Assembly (NCBI GenBank): GCA_017552495.1
Contig: JAFZPW010000050.1
Location: forward strand, 1 to 9,490
Direction of reading: 5' to 3'
Source of the DNA: Clostridia bacterium
GTDB taxonomy: Bacteria > Bacillota > Clostridia > Oscillospirales > Butyricicoccaceae
DNA: 9,490 bases
Shown here: one piece after another, positions 6,222 through 9,490 of the stretch
Numbering within the stretch: position 1 is the first letter of the stretch
Layout of the letters: each line of letters starts with the position of its first letter
Notes under the pieces: model-generated
The model's input: the letters and a program-made list of their open reading frames with translations, nothing else
The model's database searches: none
What the model was told of the DNA's origin: nothing
Translations under genes and position numbers: made by a program

Positions 6222-7433
6222 ATGCGGATCTGCGGCGTGGTAGCGGAATATAATCCTTTTCACAGCGGACATGAACATCATCTGGCGGAGATCCGGCGGA
6301 TGCTGGGCGAAAACTGCGCGGTGGTGTGTTGTATGTCGGGGGATTTTGTGCAGCGGGGCGAGGCGGCGATCCTGCCCAAACACCCGCGGGCGCAGGCCGC
6401 CGTTTTGAGCGGCGCCGATCTGGTGGTGGAGTTGCCGCTCCCCTATTCCCTTTCCTCCGCCGAGGGCTTTGCGGAAAACGCGCTGCGGATCCTCAGCGGA
6501 CTGGGTGTGCTCACCGACCTGAGCTTTGGCGCGGAGGACGCCGATGAAGCCCTGTTGCGGGAGACCGCCGGCATTTTACTGGAGCACGACACGGTGGCTG
6601 CCACGCTGGCCAATCTGAAAACCGGCGTTTCCTATGCCGCCGCCCGAGAACGTGCGCTCTATGCCCGCATCCGCCAGCGGGCCGACGTTTTGAAAAAGCC
6701 CAACAATATTTTGGCTGTGGAATACTGCAAGGCGGTGCAAAAGCAGCAGCTTTCCCTCTCGCTGCTTCCCATAGTCCGCAAAGGCGTGGGTCACGACCAA
6801 GGGCCGGAAGACGGCGACGGGCCGGTTTCCGCCTCCTATCTGCGGAGCCTTTTGCGAAACGGGAATTTTCAAGAGGCGGCCCGCCGGATGCCGGAGGGAT
6901 GCCGGGACGTTCTGCGAAACGCCGTGGCAGAGGGGCGCGCCCTTTTGGATGACGAACGCCTGGAATGCGCCGTCCTGTCGCAGCTTCTACGGCTGGAGCC
7001 CAACGATTTGGCCGCGCTGCCCGGCGCGGCCGAAGGTTTGGAGCATCGGCTGTATGCCGCCATCCACGCCTCCCGCACGCCGGAGGAAATCGCCGCGGCG
7101 GCCAAAACCAAGCGTTATGCCCTGTCCCGCATCCGCCGGATGCTTTGCTGCGCCTGGCTGGGAATCACAGCGGCCGACGCCGCCATCCCCGCGCCTTATA
7201 TTCGGATTTTGGCCTTTAACGACAAGGGCCGCGAAGTCCTCGGACTTGCCAGAAAAAAGGCCGTGCTTCCTCTGATTACCAAGCCCGCCCACACGGAGGA
7301 TCTGTCGCCGGAGGCCAAACGGATTTTTGCGCTGACGGCCCGGGCGGCCGATCTGTACGCCCTGACCCTGCCCGCATGGCGTCAAGCCCGCCCAGGCGAC
7401 GACTGGCGGCAAAACGCGGTGTATGTGCGCTGA
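6222..7433 (+). CDS. tmcAL: tRNA(Met) cytidine acetate ligase TmcAL
   Basis: A 403-residue enzyme of the family once called YlbM/DUF795. It activates acetate with ATP to acetyl-AMP and places the acetyl group on N4 of the wobble cytidine (C34) of elongator tRNA-Met, which secures accurate AUG decoding. The N-terminus holds the nucleotidyltransferase-like signature GVVAEYNPFHSGH (5-17, with HSGH at 14-17). SGDFVQRGEAAI (39-50), ADLVVELPLPYS (66-77), SFGAE (101-105), NNILAVEYCKA (161-171) and SASYLR (203-208) follow. A basic segment, TKRYALSRIRRML (296-308), is suited to RNA binding. The start at 6222 has GGAGG six bases upstream; earlier in-frame ATGs lie within the ackA coding region and would add about 44 unrelated residues. 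It is divergent from ackA, whose product also handles acetate. Confidence 0.95.
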   Translation: MRICGVVAEYNPFHSGHEHHLAEIRRMLGENCAVVCCMSGDFVQRGEAAILPKHPRAQAAVLSGADLVVELPLPYSLSSAEGFAENALRILSGLGVLTDLSFGAEDADEALLRETAGILLEHDTVAATLANLKTGVSYAAARERALYARIRQRADVLKKPNNILAVEYCKAVQKQQLSLSLLPIVRKGVGHDQGPEDGDGPVSASYLRSLLRNGNFQEAARRMPEGCRDVLRNAVAEGRALLDDERLECAVLSQLLRLEPNDLAALPGAAEGLEHRLYAAIHASRTPEEIAAAAKTKRYALSRIRRMLCCAWLGITAADAAIPAPYIRILAFNDKGREVLGLARKKAVLPLITKPAHTEDLSPEAKRIFALTARAADLYALTLPAWRQARPGDDWRQNAVYVR

Positions 7434-7490
7434 ACCGGAAAAGAATCCTTCGGTTTTTCCACAAAAAAACGCCGGTTTTTTCCGAAAAAG
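7433..7490 (+). terminator. Terminator-like hairpin cluster after tmcAL
   Basis: Starting on the last base of the stop codon, AACCGGA pairs with TTCGGTT (one wobble) and is followed by TTTCC. A second possible hairpin, AAAAAAC-GCCG-GTTTTTT (7464-7481), and a third, GGTTTTTTCCGAAAAAGCC (7474-7492), overlap it. AACCGG at 7433 could also pair with CCGGTT at 7472. At least one probably ends tmcAL transcription before the rplU promoter at 7493, but which structure forms is unclear. Confidence 0.55.
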
Positions 7491-7492
7491 CC

Positions 7493-7521
7493 TTGACTTT
7501 TTTCAGTTTCATAAGTATAAT
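7493..7521 (+). promoter_or_regulatory. Strong sigma-A promoter of rplU-rpmA
   Basis: TTGACT (7493-7498) and a perfect TATAAT (7516-7521) are separated by exactly 17 bases. Only the last base of the -35 box differs from consensus, making this the best promoter in the window. Transcription should start near 7528, giving a leader of about 80 bases. Confidence 0.92.
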
Positions 7522-7529
7522 AGAAAAGC

Positions 7530-7600
7530 CGCATTGAACGGGTCTTTGAAGTTGACCTCGGTCACGCCCCTAAAGCGAGCCCGAAATGAAGGAGAGGTGC
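7530..7600 (+). ncRNA. Ribosomal protein L21-type mRNA leader (putative autoregulatory)
   Basis: The leader can fold with CGGG (7539-7542) closing on CCCG (7580-7583), enclosing a small hairpin TGAC-CTCG-GTCA (7553-7564), just before the ribosome binding site. Position, size and the flanking CCTAAAGCGAGCCCGAAATGAAGGAG segment resemble the L21 leader family described upstream of rplU in low-GC Gram-positive bacteria. The expected role is feedback control by a ribosomal protein. A covariance-model search would be needed to confirm membership. Confidence 0.6.
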
Positions 7601-7607
7601 AAAGACA

Positions 7608-7895
7608 ATGTACGCAATCATCAAGACCGGCGGAAAGCAGTACAAGGTTTCCGAGGGTGACGAGATCTATGTGGAGAAACTGGATCTGGAGGACGGCGCG
7701 GCCGTGGAGTTCGAGACGCTGATGGTCGGCAACGACGGCGCTCTGACCATGGGCGGCAAGGTCACCGGCAAGGTGGTCAAGTCCGGCAAGCAGAAGAAGG
7801 TCATCGTCTACAAGATGAAGCCCAAAAAGAACTACCGCAGAAAACAGGGTCACAGACAGCCTTATACCAAGGTCGTCATCGAGACCATCGCGTAA
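7608..7895 (+). CDS. rplU: 50S ribosomal protein L21
   Basis: This large-subunit protein binds 23S rRNA. The N-terminus MYAIIKTGGKQYKVSEGD and the C-terminal KPKKNYRRKQGHRQPYTKV are unmistakable L21 signatures. At 95 residues it is shorter than the usual 102 or so. The shortfall falls around residues 43-52, where GALTMGGKVTGKV lacks most of the G-x-P-V-x-G-A loop seen in most L21 proteins. The frame is intact on both sides, so this looks like a genuine short loop rather than an error. The start follows GGAGAGGTG, with eight bases of spacing. rpmA follows after 30 bases on the same transcript. Confidence 0.97.
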   Translation: MYAIIKTGGKQYKVSEGDEIYVEKLDLEDGAAVEFETLMVGNDGALTMGGKVTGKVVKSGKQKKVIVYKMKPKKNYRRKQGHRQPYTKVVIETIA

Positions 7896-7925
7896 TTCAC
7901 ACTACAAAATCGGAGGTGCAATAGA

Positions 7926-8189
7926 ATGGCTCATAAAAAAGGTGTCGGCTCTACGAAAAACGGCCGCGATTCCGAGTCCAAGCGCCTTGGCGTGAAGCGT
8001 GCTGACGGTCAGTTCGTTCTGGCAGGCAACATCCTCGTCAAGCAGCGCGGCACGAAAATTCATCCGGGTACCAATGTGGGCAGAGGCAGCGACGATACGC
8101 TGTTTGCTCTGGCCAACGGCACGGTTCGCTTTGAAAAGTTGGGCCGCGACCGCAAGCAGGTCTCGGTTTACGAAGACGTGCAGCAGTAA
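7926..8189 (+). CDS. rpmA: 50S ribosomal protein L27
   Basis: An 87-residue protein of the large subunit whose N-terminal tail reaches the peptidyl-transferase centre. It begins MAHKKGVGSTKNGRDSESKR and contains the conserved GNILVKQRGTKIHPGTNVG block. Many Firmicutes make L27 with an N-terminal extension of about nine residues (ending FFA) that the protease Prp removes. Here the extension is absent: the ten in-frame codons between this ATG and the upstream stop at 7893-7895 contain no ATG, GTG or TTG. The prp gene, often between rplU and rpmA, is also missing from the 30-base gap. GGAGGTG at 7912-7918 sets the start, seven bases downstream. Confidence 0.98.
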   Translation: MAHKKGVGSTKNGRDSESKRLGVKRADGQFVLAGNILVKQRGTKIHPGTNVGRGSDDTLFALANGTVRFEKLGRDRKQVSVYEDVQQ

Positions 8190-8206
8190 TTTGCTTTGTG
8201 GCTCTG

Positions 8207-8239
8207 CCTCCCGGGTGTAAATCCGGGAGGTTTTCTTTT
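8207..8239 (+). terminator. Rho-independent terminator after rpmA
   Basis: CCTCCCGG (8207-8214) pairs perfectly with CCGGGAGG (8223-8230) around an eight-base loop and is followed by TTTTCTTTT. It ends the rplU-rpmA transcript before obg. Confidence 0.93.
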
Positions 8240-8253
8240 GTCCGGAACGGGCG

Positions 8254-8275
8254 GATTTTCCCCCTTCGGGAAATC
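8254..8275 (+). repeat. Second hairpin in the rpmA-obg gap
   Basis: GATTTTCCC pairs with GGGAAATC with one bulged T around CCTTC, then runs into TTTCC. It lies between the main terminator and the obg promoter, so it may act as a weak backup terminator for readthrough. Confidence 0.45.
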
Positions 8276-8287
8276 TTTCCCGCGTAC

Positions 8288-8316
8288 TGGAAAAATCAGA
8301 AGCAATATGCTATACT
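8288..8316 (+). promoter_or_regulatory. Extended -10 promoter of obg
   Basis: TATACT (8311-8316, five of six consensus bases) is preceded by TGC, forming an extended -10. TGGAAA (8288-8293) sits 17 bases upstream as a partial -35. Transcription would start near 8323, about 32 bases before the obg ATG. Confidence 0.65.
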
Positions 8317-8354
8317 TGAATCAAAAAAATCCATCGAAGCAAGGAAGGATGACT

Positions 8355-9490
8355 ATGTTTGTTGATGTTGCAAAGATCCGCATCAAAGCCGGACGGGGCG
8401 GCGACGGTCACATCGGATTTCACCGGGAAAAATATGTGGCCTCCGGCGGGCCTGACGGCGGCGACGGCGGCCGGGGCGGAAACATCGTCTTTACGGTAGA
8501 CCGCCATATGTCCACCCTGCTGGATTTTCGCTACAAAAAGAAATACGCGGCGGAGAACGGCGAGCCGGGCGGCACCAAGCGCCGCTTTGGCAAGGACGGC
8601 GCCGACACCGTAATCAAGGTGCCGCTGGGCACGTTGATCCGCGACGGCGAGACCGGCGCGCTGCTCCATGATATGTCCGACGACGCACCCTTTATCGCGG
8701 CGCGGGGCGGTCGGGGCGGCTGGGGCAACGCCCATTTTGCCACGCCTACCCGTCAGGCGCCCCGCTTTGCCAAGCCGGGTCTGGAGGGCGACGAGCGATT
8801 TATCGTGCTGGAACTGAAACTCATCGCCGACGTGGGTCTTATCGGCTTCCCAAACGTGGGAAAAAGCACGCTGCTCTCCATGATTTCGGCGGCCCGGCCC
8901 AAAATCGCAAATTATCACTTCACGACCCTCCAGCCCAATCTTGGCGTGGTATTTGTTTCCGAAGGTTCTTCTTTTGTGTGCGCCGATATTCCGGGCATCA
9001 TCGAAGGCGCCGCCGAGGGCGCGGGTCTGGGGCACGATTTTTTACGGCATATCGAGCGTTGCCGTCTGCTGGTGCATCTGGTGGACGTTTCTGGCAGCGA
9101 GGGCCGTGACCCGGTGGAGGATCTGGAGACCATCAACCGGGAGCTGGCAGATTACAGTCAGGAGTTCTCCCGCAGACCCCAGATCATTGTGGCCAACAAG
9201 TGTGATATTCTGGAAGCGGGATCGGACAATCTGGCCCGTCTGCAAAAAAAGGCCGACGCGCTGGGCTGTCCCCTGCTGCAAATGTCCGCCGCCGCGGGTC
9301 AGGGCGTAAAAGAACTGGTTTATGCCGTCTGGAACAAGCTGGAGACCCTGCCGCCGATCGAGGTCTTTGCGCCCGAAATGTCGGTGGAAACTCCGCCCGA
9401 TCTGACAAGCGAGCGAGATATTCACATCACCCGGGGCGACGACGCCGTTTTCTACGTCACGGGCGCCTGGGTCGAGCGTATCGTCAATTC
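8355..9490 (+). CDS. obg: GTPase Obg/CgtA (3' end cut off by the window)
   Basis: An essential ribosome-associated GTPase of large-subunit assembly and stress signalling. Codons 1-378 are present and open to the window edge, so the stop is not seen. The glycine-rich Obg fold covers about 1-158, with GRGGDG (13-18), a dense Gly/Asp run at 31-42 and GGRGGWGN near 118-125. The G domain follows: G1 GFPNVGKST (164-172), G2 threonines in FTTLQPNLG (189-197), G3 DIPG (211-214), G4 NKCD (281-284) and G5 SAAAGQG (311-317). Residues from about 350 begin the C-terminal OCT domain found in Gram-positive Obg. The start follows AAGGAAGGA and matches the family N-terminus MFVDVAKI. A terminator separates it from rpmA, but it has its own promoter. 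Confidence 0.97.
   Translation, partial: MFVDVAKIRIKAGRGGDGHIGFHREKYVASGGPDGGDGGRGGNIVFTVDRHMSTLLDFRYKKKYAAENGEPGGTKRRFGKDGADTVIKVPLGTLIRDGETGALLHDMSDDAPFIAARGGRGGWGNAHFATPTRQAPRFAKPGLEGDERFIVLELKLIADVGLIGFPNVGKSTLLSMISAARPKIANYHFTTLQPNLGVVFVSEGSSFVCADIPGIIEGAAEGAGLGHDFLRHIERCRLLVHLVDVSGSEGRDPVEDLETINRELADYSQEFSRRPQIIVANKCDILEAGSDNLARLQKKADALGCPLLQMSAAAGQGVKELVYAVWNKLETLPPIEVFAPEMSVETPPDLTSERDIHITRGDDAVFYVTGAWVERIVN

Noticed and set aside
7471..7491. Overlapping A/T-rich palindromes as a novel regulatory element
   Set aside because: They are better explained as alternative arms of the tmcAL terminator plus low-complexity A and T runs ahead of the rplU promoter.
8310..9035. A 241-codon open frame on the minus strand
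   Set aside because: It is antisense to obg, which shows every G motif. The product has no recognisable family.

Overview
The window looks like a chromosomal housekeeping segment from a GC-rich, endospore-lineage Firmicute, probably a clostridial (Oscillospirales-like) bacterium. The clues are GGAGG-type ribosome binding sites before nearly every gene, a clostridial-style class A penicillin-binding protein with a Cys-rich and Pro/acidic C-terminus, a DUF4830 protein, a BofC-like protein, TmcAL, and the rplU-rpmA-obg cluster behind an L21-type leader. No transposase, phage gene, CRISPR array, tRNA or rRNA was seen. The lineage is an inference.

Layout. 1-60: tail of an unidentified upstream region, followed by a strong two-way terminator (67-99). 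132-2711 (minus): class A PBP that builds peptidoglycan. 2946-3299 and 3376-3843 (plus): two small membrane-anchored proteins, BofC C-terminal-domain-like and DUF4830. The first has a candidate forespore (sigma-F/sigma-G type) promoter. 3934-4833 (plus): sugar/choline-phosphate-type nucleotidyltransferase. It converges on acetate kinase ackA (4910-6109, minus), with a two-way terminator between them. 6222-7433 (plus): tmcAL, divergent from ackA. 7608-7895 and 7926-8189: rplU and rpmA, driven by a near-consensus sigma-A promoter and a structured leader and closed by a textbook terminator. 8355 to the window edge: obg, with its own extended -10 promoter; it runs off the end.

How the genes fit together. 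The left half concerns the cell envelope (PBP) and possibly sporulation (BofC-like, DUF4830). The middle links to acetate: AckA interconverts acetate and acetyl phosphate, and TmcAL uses acetate directly to acetylate the elongator tRNA-Met. The right half is ribosomal (L21, L27) plus the ribosome-assembly GTPase Obg.

Most of the window is ordinary. I found no convincing wholly new system. The points most worth checking are the possible sporulation promoter before the BofC-like/DUF4830 pair, the absence of both Prp and the L27 N-terminal extension, and the predicted interlocked ackA/tmcAL promoters.
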